NCBI RefSeq assembly: GCF_018736145.1
Contig: NZ_CP059997.1
Coordinates: 7,315,501-7,379,500, forward strand
Source: Amycolatopsis sp. CA-230715
GTDB taxonomy: Bacteria; Actinomycetota; Actinomycetes; Mycobacteriales; Pseudonocardiaceae
Length of the DNA stretch: 64,000 bases
Direction of reading: 5' to 3'
Part shown: positions 1 to 9,400 of the stretch, one piece after another
Layout of the letters: each line of letters opens with the position of its first letter
Position numbering within the stretch: position 1 is the first letter of the stretch
Position numbers and translations under genes: made by a program
Notes under the pieces: model-generated
What the model saw: only the letters and a program-made list of their open reading frames with translations
Told to the model about the DNA's origin: nothing
Databases searched by the model: none

Positions 1-2183
1 CTTTCGTACAGGATGAGTGCCGCGTGCCATTCGTCGCAGGCGTCCTGGTATTGGAGCAGCTCGTCGAGAATGTCGCCGCTGCGCAAATGGACGTCGGCTT
101 CACCCCAGTAGTCCTGCAGTTCTCGGCGGACGTCGAGGGAAAGGCCCAAGTATCGCAGCGCTTCCCGTGGTTTTCCCCGCGATCGGTGGATCTCCGCGAT
201 TTTGACGAGTTTGCGTCCCCTGCCGTGGTCATTGTGGAGTTGTTCGCACAGTCGCAACGCGCTTTTGATGGTTTCGAGCGCGGTGTCGTGATCGCCGGTC
301 CGGCTCTGCACTTCGCCGAGCGTGGCCAACGCGGCGGCCTGGCCGTCCCGTTCGCCAAGGTGCTCGAACAGCGCGAACGCGCGTTCGGCGTGGGTGCGCG
401 CCCGGTCGTATTCGGCCGTCTCGCAGGCGACGCAGGCCAGTCCGTACGCCGCCCATGCCTCCCCGTGCTCGTCCTCGGTCCGCAGGGCGATGTCGAGGGC
501 GTGCTCGTAGAGGTCCCGGCTCCGCGGGTAGTCGCGCAGGAACAGGTGGGCCAGCGCGAGCTGCGCTTGCACCCACCCCGCTTCGCGAGTGCGCCCGGTC
601 GCCCTCGCGGCGCGCAGCGCGATCTCATCCGCGGACATCAGGACCGCCCACGGCTTGCGGACCACGAAGTAGTCGTACAGCGCCAGCGGCAGCTTCCAGG
701 CGAGATCGCCCAACCCGTGATCGAGGGCGAGCCGGGCCACCGGTGCGAAGTTCCGCAGCTCAGACTCGCACCACTGGTATGCCGTGTGGACATCGGCGAA
801 CGGCATCTCGCCGGAGGCCTGCGCGGGCAGCGTGACCGCGTGCGCGACGGTGCGGTACGGCGCGATCCGCGCGGCGGCCGCCATCGCCATCCGCAGGTAC
901 CACGTCACCAGGCCGCGCACGGCCTCGGTGCGCTCGGCCTGCGCGTCCACGGCCGTGGTGAGTTCCCTGGCGTAGCGCTGCAGCAGGTCGTGCACGTGGT
1001 AGGTGTCCCTGCCGGCGGTTTCCACCAGGTGCGCGCTGACCAGCGCGCCGATCAGCCGCTGCGCGTGCGCTTCGGAGGTGCCGGTCAGCGCGGCCGCGGC
1101 CGCCGTGCTGACGCTCCGCCCCGGGTGCAGGCCGAGCAACCGGAACATTCGCGCGGACTCGGCGGGCAACGCGCGGTACGACCAGGAAAAGACCGTGCGG
1201 ACGGCGGTTCTCTCGTCGAGGTCGAGCAGGTCGAGACCCCCGGTGCGCATCTGGGCGACGAGCTCGGAAACGTGCTGGTCCAAACCGGTGACCACGCGCT
1301 CCGCGGCGATGCGCAGCGCCAGCGGCAGGTGCGCGCATTGCTGGGCGAGTGCGCGCAGGGCCTCCGGCTCGGACCTCGCGTGCTCTGCCCCGGCGACGGT
1401 GCTGAGCATCGCGAACGACTCCTCCTCGGACATCGGCCCGACCGTGACCCGGCGGGCGCCGGTGAGCACGCCGAGGCCGAGCAGGTGGCTCCGGCTCGTC
1501 ACGATCACCGCGCATTCGCCGGTCCCGGGCAGCAGCGGTTCCACCTGGTCGAGATGGGCCGCGTTGTCGAGCACCACGAGCACCCGCGAGCCGGACAGCA
1601 ACGACCGGTAAAGCCGCGCGCGGCTCTCCGCGGCGCTCGGGATCTCGCTCGCCGGCATGCCCAGCGCGACGAGGAACTCCTCGAGCGCGTCCCCGGCTCG
1701 TACCGGCGGCCCGTCGTAGGAGTAGCCGCGCAGGTTCACGTACAGCTGTCCGCCGGAGAACCGCGCGGCGTTGTCATGGGCCCACCTCAGCGCCAGCGTC
1801 GTCTTGCCCGCACCCGGTGAGCCGTCGATCGCGACGATCCTGGACGCGCCGGACCACAGCGGGGTGGTCAGTGCCTCGTCCAGCTGCCGCAGCTGCCGTT
1901 CGCGGCCGGTGAAGAACGCGGTGACCGCGGGAAGGTGCGCGGGCCGTTCCGGCTTCGCCTGCGCGAGCGCGATCAACCGGCCCGACGCCTCCAGTACCTC
2001 GTCGCAGCGTTGAGCCAGTTCCGCGGAAGGCGGGGCGCCGTTCTTCACCTTGCTCAGCCAGCTCGGTGTGTAATCGACCAGATCGGCCAGCTTGCGCCAG
2101 GACAATCCACGTTGCGCGAGCAATCGGGCGACCTCGCGGCTGAACGCACTACCGCCGCCGATGTTCAACTCCGTCCCGGGCAT
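1..2183 (-). CDS. XRE/NB-ARC/TPR transcriptional regulator, 3' end beyond window
   Basis: The reading frame opens at ATG 2183 and stays open to the window edge (about 727 codons), so the C-terminus is missing. An N-terminal helix-turn-helix of XRE type (about residues 12-60; 'RKLADLVDYTPSWLSKVK') is followed by an NB-ARC ATPase with a P-loop GSPGAGKTT near residues 121-129 and a Walker B-like LVVLDN. A TPR-rich alpha-helical C-terminal half follows. This is the AfsR/SARP-like STAND architecture without the SARP activation domain. Such proteins are signal-integrating regulators of secondary metabolism. It is transcribed away from the repeat-bearing spacer at 2184-3041. Target genes are unknown. 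Confidence 0.9.
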   Translation of the reverse strand, partial: MPGTELNIGGGSAFSREVARLLAQRGLSWRKLADLVDYTPSWLSKVKNGAPPSAELAQRCDEVLEASGRLIALAQAKPERPAHLPAVTAFFTGRERQLRQLDEALTTPLWSGASRIVAIDGSPGAGKTTLALRWAHDNAARFSGGQLYVNLRGYSYDGPPVRAGDALEEFLVALGMPASEIPSAAESRARLYRSLLSGSRVLVVLDNAAHLDQVEPLLPGTGECAVIVTSRSHLLGLGVLTGARRVTVGPMSEEESFAMLSTVAGAEHARSEPEALRALAQQCAHLPLALRIAAERVVTGLDQHVSELVAQMRTGGLDLLDLDERTAVRTVFSWSYRALPAESARMFRLLGLHPGRSVSTAAAAALTGTSEAHAQRLIGALVSAHLVETAGRDTYHVHDLLQRYARELTTAVDAQAERTEAVRGLVTWYLRMAMAAAARIAPYRTVAHAVTLPAQASGEMPFADVHTAYQWCESELRNFAPVARLALDHGLGDLAWKLPLALYDYFVVRKPWAVLMSADEIALRAARATGRTREAGWVQAQLALAHLFLRDYPRSRDLYEHALDIALRTEDEHGEAWAAYGLACVACETAEYDRARTHAERAFALFEHLGERDGQAAALATLGEVQSRTGDHDTALETIKSALRLCEQLHNDHGRGRKLVKIAEIHRSRGKPREALRYLGLSLDVRRELQDYWGEADVHLRSGDILDELLQYQDACDEWHAALILYE

Positions 2184-2399
2184 CAAAACTCCCCCGCGTG
2201 GGGGAGAGGAAATGGGAAACCGGCGCGGAAATCTGATGAAAATGTCGCAGTACGCGTGCGAACGGGAACAGGGAAAACCACGGGACTAGCCAATTCTCCT
2301 TGACTCGGCATGACCGCACGGCGGTCATCAACGGGTTTCACGGTGTGGCGCGGAGGTGCTCGTCGCGCGGCCGGCGGCGGACGGTGCGCCCATCGTACC

Positions 2400-2413
2400 T
2401 GTACAACAGTACA
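2400..2413. promoter_or_regulatory. TGTAC-N4-GTACA palindrome, candidate operator
   Basis: TGTAC at 2400-2404 and GTACA at 2409-2413 form a perfect inverted repeat about 220 bp upstream of the STAND regulator start. Size and symmetry suit an XRE-type dimer, so autoregulation is possible. No binding is shown by the sequence itself. Confidence 0.35.
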
Positions 2414-2570
2414 CAACGCTTGTGGACCTGAATCGCTCATGTGACGACTGTCAACGCAGGTGAAAGGCCACCACGAGGTTACTTGCGAGTATCGCTCTGC
2501 TCATCTGAGCACACCATAATCGAGGAGTGTGGCGGCGCGAGGATCTGGGTGGAGCGATCGTGTCCGGGGT

Positions 2571-2684
2571 GTGCGTGTCACAGCGGCGACCGCTCACTCC
2601 GTCCTCGAATACCGGTCGGTTGTGTCCACCTGTGCGATCTGGCCGAAGGCCTCCCCAGCCCTTCGCATCCGCTGTGACACGCAC
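2571..2684. repeat. Inverted-repeat element E1 (16-bp perfect arms)
   Basis: The arm GTGCGTGTCACAGCGG (2571-2586) is matched perfectly in reverse by CCGCTGTGACACGCAC (2669-2684), enclosing 82 nt. The outer arm, extended by GCGACCG, is nearly identical to the reverse complement of the outer arm of element E2 (20 of 22 bases). It is therefore part of a larger mirror-symmetric structure. Function is unknown; options are operator pairs for one dimeric protein, a structured RNA, or a recombination site. Confidence 0.75.
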
Positions 2685-2738
2685 TCGTCCAGTATTCGGC
2701 GCTTCTCGTCGCGCGGACAAGTGTTGACCATGCGACGT

Positions 2739-2761
2739 TTCCAGGAAACAGTTTCCTGGAA
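2739..2761. repeat. 23-bp perfect palindrome at the centre of the array
   Basis: TTCCAGGAAAC (2739-2749), one central A, then GTTTCCTGGAA (2751-2761) form a perfect inverted repeat. Its centre at 2750 lies midway between E1 and E2: the flanking motifs are centred about 73 and 70 bp away, and the outer ones about 172 and 170 bp. It is more AT-rich than its surroundings. It could be a strong operator or form a cruciform or hairpin. Confidence 0.8.
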
Positions 2762-2812
2762 TTGTCCTCGAATCAGAACTGGTGGGTCGCGGGAATATCG
2801 GCGATCGTGGCG

Positions 2813-2927
2813 GTGCGTGTCACAGCCCGATCGGTACGACTACGCGCCGAACTCGTGAAAAGGCTGTCCGTGCTCTCATCCTCTCGTGGCTGCTTCGCGG
2901 GTGGCCGGTCGCGGCTGTGACACGCCC
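2813..2927. repeat. Inverted-repeat element E2 (15-bp arms, one mismatch)
   Basis: The arm GTGCGTGTCACAGCC (2813-2827) pairs with GGCTGTGACACGCCC (2913-2927) except for one base, enclosing 85 nt. The motif is the same as in E1, with the same spacing (about 100 bp centre to centre). The enclosed sequence is not conserved between E1 and E2 beyond the arm extensions, which argues for protein-binding sites rather than a conserved RNA loop. Confidence 0.72.
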
Positions 2928-3041
2928 ATCCGGCCACGTTCGGGTGAACTCGGTGCACGCTCGCACCAGTGGGAGCGTGAAAGGGGTGGCGGCGCGGTCC
3001 GGCGCCCCTGGTCCCCTTCCCGAGTTCGAGAGGATTTTCAC

Positions 3042-3272
3042 GTGGCGATGTGCTTGGTGACCGCCGTCGCGACCGTGGTCACGGTGCTGACCGGTCGGCG
3101 GCTGTGGCGGATGTCCGCCGCACTGGTGCGGTCGGCGGTCTGGCTGGCGCAGCAGCGGCGTGCGGTGGCGCTGGCGGTGCGGGTGCTGGCCGCGGGCGGA
3201 CAGGTCGAGCTGCGGGTGAAGACCGCGAGCGTCGACTTGCTGGTGCGCGGTCGCGGGGCTTCGGGGACGTGA
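3042..3272 (+). CDS. Small hydrophobic protein, first gene of sigma/GGDEF-EAL operon
   Basis: A 76-residue product starts at GTG 3042, placed by the ribosome site GAGAGG at 3028-3033 (8 nt spacing). ATG 3048 is the alternative. The N-terminal 45 residues are hydrophobic with scattered Arg and Trp, consistent with one or two short membrane helices, followed by a basic tail. No family is recognised. The stop overlaps the GTG of the sigma-like gene (GTGA at 3269-3272), so it is translationally coupled. The coupling suggests a membrane partner, anti-sigma or anchor, for the next protein; this is inference only. Confidence 0.6.
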   Translation: MAMCLVTAVATVVTVLTGRRLWRMSAALVRSAVWLAQQRRAVALAVRVLAAGGQVELRVKTASVDLLVRGRGASGT

Positions 3273-3808
3273 GTGCGGGCCCCCATCCGTTTCCGCACTG
3301 CGCCAGGACCGCGCGAGATCTGGCAGCGTTCCAGGAGTTCTACGAAGAGCACCGCGACGCTCTCGTGCTTTACGCGCAAGGGATAGCGCCGTACCACGAC
3401 TACGCGGCGATCGCCGCCGAGGCGCTGTTCGTGCTCTGGCGGAACTGGACCGCGATCAAGGGGAACCGGTTGGCGTGGACGAAGAAGGTGGCGCACAACC
3501 GGGCGTGCAGCGCCCTGCGCCGAGCCCGTGAACTGCCGGTTGAACCCGATGAACGGGACCAGCCGCTGTGGAGCGCGGTGGTGAGCGCGGAGGACCACTA
3601 CGAGATGCGGACGGCGTTGCAGCAGCTGACCAAGCTGCCCCGCGAACAGTTCCTCGCGCTGTTGCTGCCGTGGTTCGGCTGCAGCCCGGCCGAGGTCGCC
3701 GACGAGCTCGGTGTGCGGCCGTCCACCGTCCGCCGCTACCGGGCCGAGGCCCGAAAGAAACTCGCGGCGATGGGCCGCGGACCGTCCTCCGGAGGTGGAA
3801 ACCGATGA
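3269..3808 (+). CDS. ECF-type sigma-70-like factor
   Basis: The 179-residue product starts at GTG 3269, overlapping the preceding stop. An N-terminal segment (about residues 20-85) resembles sigma region 2, with aromatic residues and a basic end (TKKVAHNRACSALRRAR). The C-terminal segment (about 115-170; LTKLPREQ..., then a helix-turn-helix CSPAEVADELGVRPSTVRRY) resembles region 4. It would direct RNA polymerase to a small set of promoters. Its stop overlaps the next ATG (ATGA at 3805-3808), so it is coupled to the degenerate GGDEF-EAL gene, an unusual partner that may act as its anti-sigma factor or co-regulator. Confidence 0.78.
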   Translation: MSAGPHPFPHCARTARDLAAFQEFYEEHRDALVLYAQGIAPYHDYAAIAAEALFVLWRNWTAIKGNRLAWTKKVAHNRACSALRRARELPVEPDERDQPLWSAVVSAEDHYEMRTALQQLTKLPREQFLALLLPWFGCSPAEVADELGVRPSTVRRYRAEARKKLAAMGRGPSSGGGNR

Positions 3809-5316
3809 CCTTGTTACGCCGCCTGCGCCGCCGCCTCCTGCGCGCCGATCCGGACCACGGGATCGAACTGCTGGTGCGCATGGTCACCGCGCCGTCCACG
3901 TCGGCCGAGCGCGCGTTGCTCGCCGCTGTCGAGCGCGACCTCGCCGAGCCCGCCGCCAAGGGCGCCGATGCGGGGGCGCCCCGGACCGAACCCGCCCCGG
4001 AAGCCGGGGTGGTGCTGGTGATCCGCATCCCCGCGCTGCCGCGGTGGGACGCCGCGGTGCCGGGCCCCGTGCTGTCCGCGGTGGTCCGCCCGGTGCTCGC
4101 CGACCGCGTGACGGCGGTACTGGGACCGCTGTTCCCGATCCAGCTCGGCGGCGACGGCCGGGACCTCGTCGTGTCGATGTGGCCTTCGCACCTCGACGAC
4201 CTGCCCTCGGCGCTGCGGGCGCTCACGGCCGGGTTGTCGGAGCCGTTCTCGCTCGGCGGCAAGCAGGCGGTCGTCCAGCCGCAGTTCGGACTCGCGCCGG
4301 TCGTCACGACCGAGGAGGACGCGATCGCGGTCGCGCGCGTCGGGCTGCCGGAGACCAGTGTGCTGCGCTGGACGGCGGAAGCCGCACCGGGCACGAGGGC
4401 GGTGACGGGGTTGCTCGCGGAGCTGACCGCGGCTCGCGCGGCACTGGCGGCGGGCAAGTTCACGTTGCTGCACAAGCACATCCGCCGCGTCGACCGGTTC
4501 ACCGTCGCGGGCACCCGCGCGATCCCGGCCTGGACGGACGAGACCGGCGAAGCGCGTCCGCTGGACGTGCTGGGCGATCTCGCCGACGCCACCAGGTTGT
4601 CGCACCACGTGCTCGACCACACCCTGCCCGCGCTCGGCCACGACCTCGCGCTCTGGCACACCGCCGGACGGGGCCCCGAGGATCCGGACCTGTTCTGCCT
4701 GCTCGACGTGTCCGAGCAGATCCTGCGGGACCGCTATCTGAGCGAGGAGCTGCCCGCCGCGCTCCAGCGGAGCGCGGCACCACCGGAGCTGTTCGTGCTC
4801 GGCATCCCGCACACCGCGCTGAGCGACGTCGCGGGGATCGACGCGCACCTCGCCGAACTCCACGGCCTCGGCGTCGGGCTCGCGCTGACCGGGTACGGCC
4901 ATCCGGACACCCCGTTGTCGGTGCTCGCCCGGCACCCCTGGCGGCTCCTGGTCATCCGCTCCGACATCGTCGGCACCCTCGCGGAATACAGCACGAAGGA
5001 CCTGCCGCCGCCGGCCAACTGCAGCGAGGAGAAGAAGCGCGCCGACCGCGAAGAGTTCCGCAAGACCGTCATCCCCAACGCCCTGATCCGCACGGCACGC
5101 GCACTGGGCATCCAGCTGCTCGCCGAGGACACCACGATCGGCACCGCGCGCCACGGCCTCGGCAGGGGCGACGATCTGCACACCACCCCGCACGGAAACC
5201 CGGTCACCGCGGCCGGGATCACCGCCAACCAGCTCTGGCGGGGCCCCGCCGACGCGGAACCGGGGCCGTCGCTGGGACTGCCCGCGCAACGCGGCCTGCC
5301 CGGCGCGGCGCAGTGA
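3805..5316 (+). CDS. Catalytically degenerate GGDEF-EAL protein
   Basis: The 503-residue product starts at ATG 3805. Residues about 66-185 follow the GGDEF fold, with GGDGR (115-119) in place of GGDEF and a C-terminal 'QFGLAP...' block where active enzymes have SIG. Residues about 210-395 follow an EAL domain: RPLDVLGDLADATRL matches the segment after the EAL motif, and LTGYG (361-365) replaces the DDFGTGYS block. The EAL triad itself and the KID lysine are missing. It therefore probably neither makes nor degrades cyclic di-GMP, and may bind nucleotide or protein. The last 100 residues are family-unassigned. It is coupled to the upstream sigma-like gene. Confidence 0.75.
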   Translation: MTLLRRLRRRLLRADPDHGIELLVRMVTAPSTSAERALLAAVERDLAEPAAKGADAGAPRTEPAPEAGVVLVIRIPALPRWDAAVPGPVLSAVVRPVLADRVTAVLGPLFPIQLGGDGRDLVVSMWPSHLDDLPSALRALTAGLSEPFSLGGKQAVVQPQFGLAPVVTTEEDAIAVARVGLPETSVLRWTAEAAPGTRAVTGLLAELTAARAALAAGKFTLLHKHIRRVDRFTVAGTRAIPAWTDETGEARPLDVLGDLADATRLSHHVLDHTLPALGHDLALWHTAGRGPEDPDLFCLLDVSEQILRDRYLSEELPAALQRSAAPPELFVLGIPHTALSDVAGIDAHLAELHGLGVGLALTGYGHPDTPLSVLARHPWRLLVIRSDIVGTLAEYSTKDLPPPANCSEEKKRADREEFRKTVIPNALIRTARALGIQLLAEDTTIGTARHGLGRGDDLHTTPHGNPVTAAGITANQLWRGPADAEPGPSLGLPAQRGLPGAAQ

Positions 5317-5418
5317 CGCCGCCGATCACCGGAAACCGGGGCCAGCGCGCGTTGTTGCCGCGCGCCCGCGGGGGTAGTGTCGGTCGAACGCCGGAACGCG
5401 GTGCTGTGAAGGTGCGAC

Positions 5419-6444
5419 GTGCTGGACATCATCGGTCTGCGGGAAGTCGACGTCGAGGTCTACGCCGCCTTCGCCGGCACCGGGCCGAGGACGCTGGCCG
5501 AACTCAGCGGCGAAACCGGGATGAGCAGGCAGCGGCTGACCCCGGTCCTGCGCGCACTGGTCGAAAAGGGTTTGCTGGCAACGCTTCCCGGTACCCCTCG
5601 GGCGTACGCGCCGATCCGGCCGGAGATCGCGGTCGAGGCACTGCTCCGGCGGAAGGAACAGGAACTCGCCGGGGCGCGGGTGATCGCCGAGCACCTGCGC
5701 GACCGGTACGGGGCACCGGGCGGCCTGCGCCCCGCCGATCTCGTCGAGGTCGTCAGCGGCACCGACCTGATCGCCGAACGGGCCGACGAGTTGCTGCGTT
5801 CGGCACGGCACGAAGTCGTCTTCGTCGACAAACCGCCCTACGCGCAGCCGCCGAGCGTCCTGCACCCCGCCGAGCGGGATCTGCTCGGGCGCCGCGTCCG
5901 GTTCCGCGGGATCTACGACCGGACCGCGCTCGAACTGCACGACCTCGCCTCGGATCTGGAGGAGGGGCTCGCGCTCGGCGAGGAGGCCAGGGTCGTCACG
6001 GGTGCCCCGGTGAAGCTGATCGTGGTGGACGGGAAGGTCGGCCTGGTGCCGTTGCGCTCGGACCAGGCCATGATCGGCGCCGCGCTCGTGGTCCACCCCA
6101 GCGCGCTCCTCGACGCGCTCACCGCGCTGTTCGGATGCCTGTGGCGGGACGGGCTTCCGTTGCGGCTACCCGGTTCCGCGAGCCAGGCACCGGACGCCGT
6201 GCCGGTGGAGGACGCGCGGCTGCTCGCACTGCTCACCACCGGGATGCCCGACCGGAGCATCGCCAAGCAGCTCGGCCTGAGCTACCGGACCTACCAGCGG
6301 CGGCTGCGGGCGCTGATGGCCGCGCTCGGTGCGCACACCCGGTTCCAGGCCGGCCTCCGCGCGGCGGCGCGTGGCTGGGTCACCCTGCCGGAAGCCCAGC
6401 CACCGCAAGGAAAGAAGGTCACCGCGAACCCGGTTGGCCGCTGA
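5419..6444 (+). CDS. TrmB/LuxR-type transcriptional regulator
   Basis: The 341-residue product starts at GTG 5419, preceded by GAAGG. The N-terminus is a TrmB-like winged helix (residues about 5-60; TLAELSGETGMSRQRLTPVL) with a basic linker. A middle phospholipase-D-like TrmB sensor region follows ('VELVSGTDLIAERADELLRSAR' type). The C-terminus is a LuxR-like helix-turn-helix (about 275-325; MPDRSIAKQLGLSYRTYQRRL). These actinomycete regulators often control a neighbouring gene. Its 3' end overlaps the convergent subtilase by 26 bp (6419-6444), so it may affect that gene through antisense overlap as well. Confidence 0.8.
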   Translation: MLDIIGLREVDVEVYAAFAGTGPRTLAELSGETGMSRQRLTPVLRALVEKGLLATLPGTPRAYAPIRPEIAVEALLRRKEQELAGARVIAEHLRDRYGAPGGLRPADLVEVVSGTDLIAERADELLRSARHEVVFVDKPPYAQPPSVLHPAERDLLGRRVRFRGIYDRTALELHDLASDLEEGLALGEEARVVTGAPVKLIVVDGKVGLVPLRSDQAMIGAALVVHPSALLDALTALFGCLWRDGLPLRLPGSASQAPDAVPVEDARLLALLTTGMPDRSIAKQLGLSYRTYQRRLRALMAALGAHTRFQAGLRAAARGWVTLPEAQPPQGKKVTANPVGR

Positions 6445-9400
6445 TCGCGTAGGCCCGTTGGACGGTCTGCTCGACCGTGTTCCCGGAGCCGTCGCGGGCT
6501 TCGGCCCGCAACCACACCGCACTCCCCGCCGTACCGGGGTTCGCCACGGTCACCGACCACCGTCCGCCGCCCTGCGGTTTGGCGGTGGCATCGGACCAGG
6601 TCGCGCCGTTGTCGGCCGACGACGAGACCCGCAGCGAGGTCACCGGGCCGCCGCCTTTCGCCCCGGAGTGGGAAGCGGCGACCACGTCGAAGGTGAATGG
6701 AACCCCGGCCGGTGCCCGGTCGGAAAGGTCGAGCGGCAACCGGTAGTCCAGCTGGATGAGTGGCTGGAACGCACACGAACCCGCGCCGTAGCAAGAGAAA
6801 CCCGGTGGTGGCGCGGCCGTCGACCTCGCCGAGGCGAAGGTCCACGACGTGTCGGTACGGGTGGCGTTTCCGAACAGCACCGTGCTCGGCGCGCCGACCT
6901 GCGCCTGCGGGGAGAACACGTCGGTGACGTCCAGCCGGTACACCCCCGGCGACGGCGAGAGCCGGAACACCGGGAACAGCGCGAGCGGGTCGTTCCCGTT
7001 GTCGCGCGGGATTTCCGCCCCGTCGTGGAACATCCTGGCCGTCGTCGTGGTGAAGTACCGGGCGTTCTCGTACGGACTCGTGAAGTGGCCAGCCGACCGG
7101 CCGTCCGCCCACTGCAGCGCCGGGACGAACAGGTCGGGATCGGTCCCGCCCCGGCACAGGGAGCACAGCATCGTCCATCCGGCGGCGGTGGCCGGGTAGC
7201 GGGACGGGTGGTCCGGTGCCAGTTCCGCGGCCGTACTGTGCACTGTGGACTGGAACCAGTCTTCGCCAGGCCTCGGCGGCTCACCCGCGCGGTAGATGTT
7301 GTAGTCGTTCATCGACAACGACGCGCGCTTGCCGGTGTCGTCGTTCCCGGACAGGGTCACCACCCGCTTCCAGACCTGCCGGTCGTCACCGGGGCCGGTG
7401 TACTCCGTCCACGTGCCGGGCACGGGGATCTTCGTACCCTGCACCGGTTGCGTCTTCCACAGCCCGGTCGGGAAGGCGTACCAGTTCTTCTGCCCGCTCA
7501 ACCCCGGCCGGTCGGCGTGGTAGCTGGTCTTCGTCGCCACCAGTGCCTTCGGATCGACCTGGCGGACGTGGTCCTTCGGCACGCCGTTCCCGTCGAGGTA
7601 GCTGAGGTTGTACATCGCGTCGGGAGCCGAGCGGATGAGCAGGTCCACCGAAGTGGCGCCGGCCGCCGCCTTGGCGCGCAGGCCCTCGCCTTCGGCCTGG
7701 GAAAGGGAAAGGACGGTACCGGTGAGACCGGCGATGGGCGACGAGTTCGCCGCCTCGGCGTAGGGCAGCACGACCGCCGCACCGGCGGCCGCCGCCGCGC
7801 GAGCCGCGTTCGTCGCGCCGAGGAAGACGTCCGACGCCGGGTCCGCCGCGACCGGGATCCGCACCAGAACCGCCTTTCCTCGCACATCGAGACCGTTCAG
7901 CGCCGCCGCGCTGCCGTCCCCGCCGAACACGACCGGCAGCGTGCGCTTGCCCGGCAGGCTCGCGGTCAGCGACGGCACGTCGTACGCCGGGTGCAACGCG
8001 GTCGTCGTGCCCGCGACCGACAGGTCGACGGCCGCCTGTGCCAGCGTCGCGGAGTCCTGCAACGAGATCGCGCCCTTCTTCGCCGGTGCCGACGGGGTCA
8101 CGCGCACGTCCCAGTCGCCGCTGCCCGCGGACAGCCCCGCTTCCCCGACGTACCCGTTCCCGCCCGGTGCCGCCGGGATCGCCCGCCGCAGCATGACCGT
8201 GCGGTCCCGCTGATCGGTCGGCGTGGGCGTCACCAGCCGCACCGGGACGGCGCCCTGCGCGCTCAGCTTGATTTCGGTCGGTGCGGACACCGGGACCTCC
8301 GCAACGCTCAGCGCGGACCAGCGGCGCTGCGCCGAACCGCTTTCCACCACCCAGCCCAGCGCGGAGTAGGACCCGGCGGGCACGGCGACCCTGCCGGTGC
8401 CGTTCACCAGGTCGACCTGCTGGCTGACCTGGTCGAGGAACGGGTCGTTGCGGTTGCCCGCACCGTTGGCGTCGTCGATCAGCTGCATCGCGGCCAGATC
8501 GGCCGGGGCGCCCGCGGAATCGGTCACCCGCAGCGTCACCGGGAACAACGGGGCCGCGTTGTAGGTGCTCATCGCGGTGCGCACGGTAACCTTCCCGTCC
8601 GTCGTCGCGGCCACCACCGCGCCGCCGTAGACACCGGACCGGCCTTCGCCGGGATCGTTGGTGAGGGTGACGGTCTTGGTGGACTTCGGCGGGACCGTGA
8701 CCTCGGCGCTCGACAACCGCAACCCGGTGACGGGCTTGGCGTCGCCGTCCCAGGAACGCACGCTCAGGTCGAGCTTGAGCGACAACGGCTGGTCGCCGGT
8801 GTTGGTGTAGGTCAGCGGCCGTGCCGCGGGCGCGGCACCGGTCGCGCGGTCGAGGCGGCCGAAGCTGGCCACCGCGGTGCCGGTCGCCTCCTGGCCGACG
8901 GCCTTGGCGATGTCGAGCAGCCCCGATCCTTGCTCGTACCAGCGCAGGCCCACGTCCTTGGCAGTGCTGACCAGGATGTCCTTCAGCGCGCTCCCGGACA
9001 GGCCGGGATGCTGCTGCAGCAGGATCGCCGCGGCACCCGCGACGTGCGGGGTCGCCATCGAGGTACCGGATTGCCTGGTGTAGAAGTCGTCCACCGGTTC
9101 GCCCATCGACGTGCCCGCGGCACGGGCGGCGACGATTCCGACGCCGGGAGCGGAGATCTCCGGTTTGACCAGCGCGTCGCGCAGGCGAGGCCCGCGGCTG
9201 CTGAACCAGGCGATGGAGTTGTCCCGGTCCACGGCGCCCACGGTGAGCGCGGCCGCGGCGGAACCGGGTGTGGTGACGGTGCGCTCGCCCGGCCCCGAGT
9301 TGCCCGCGGCGACCACGAACAGGGTGCCGTTCTTGGCGGATAGCGTGTCGACCTGTTCGCTCAGCGGGTCGGCGCCGTCGCTGATCCCGGCGCCGAGGCT

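Larger units (their letters stand above)
2184..3041. other. 858-bp spacer with no convincing gene, holding structured repeats
   Basis: This is the divergent control region between the STAND regulator (minus strand) and the sigma-like operon (plus strand). Short open frames occur in all six frames, but none has a ribosome site plus a recognisable product. What it does hold is a palindrome near the regulator promoter (2400-2413) and a symmetric array of inverted 15-bp motifs with a central 23-bp palindrome (2571-2927), listed separately. Confidence 0.7.

Noticed and set aside
24..1820. 598-codon plus-strand frame opposite the STAND regulator
   Set aside because: It is the antisense of a clear XRE/NB-ARC/TPR protein, with no family match, high Arg/Pro/Gly content and no ribosome site.
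2571..2927. Retron-like msr/msd or CRISPR reading of the inverted repeats
   Set aside because: There is no reverse transcriptase or cas gene nearby, only two inverted-repeat pairs with unlike inner sequences, and no regular direct repeats.
6329..9343. 1004-codon plus-strand frame
   Set aside because: It is the antisense shadow of the S8 protease, low-complexity and without a recognisable domain.
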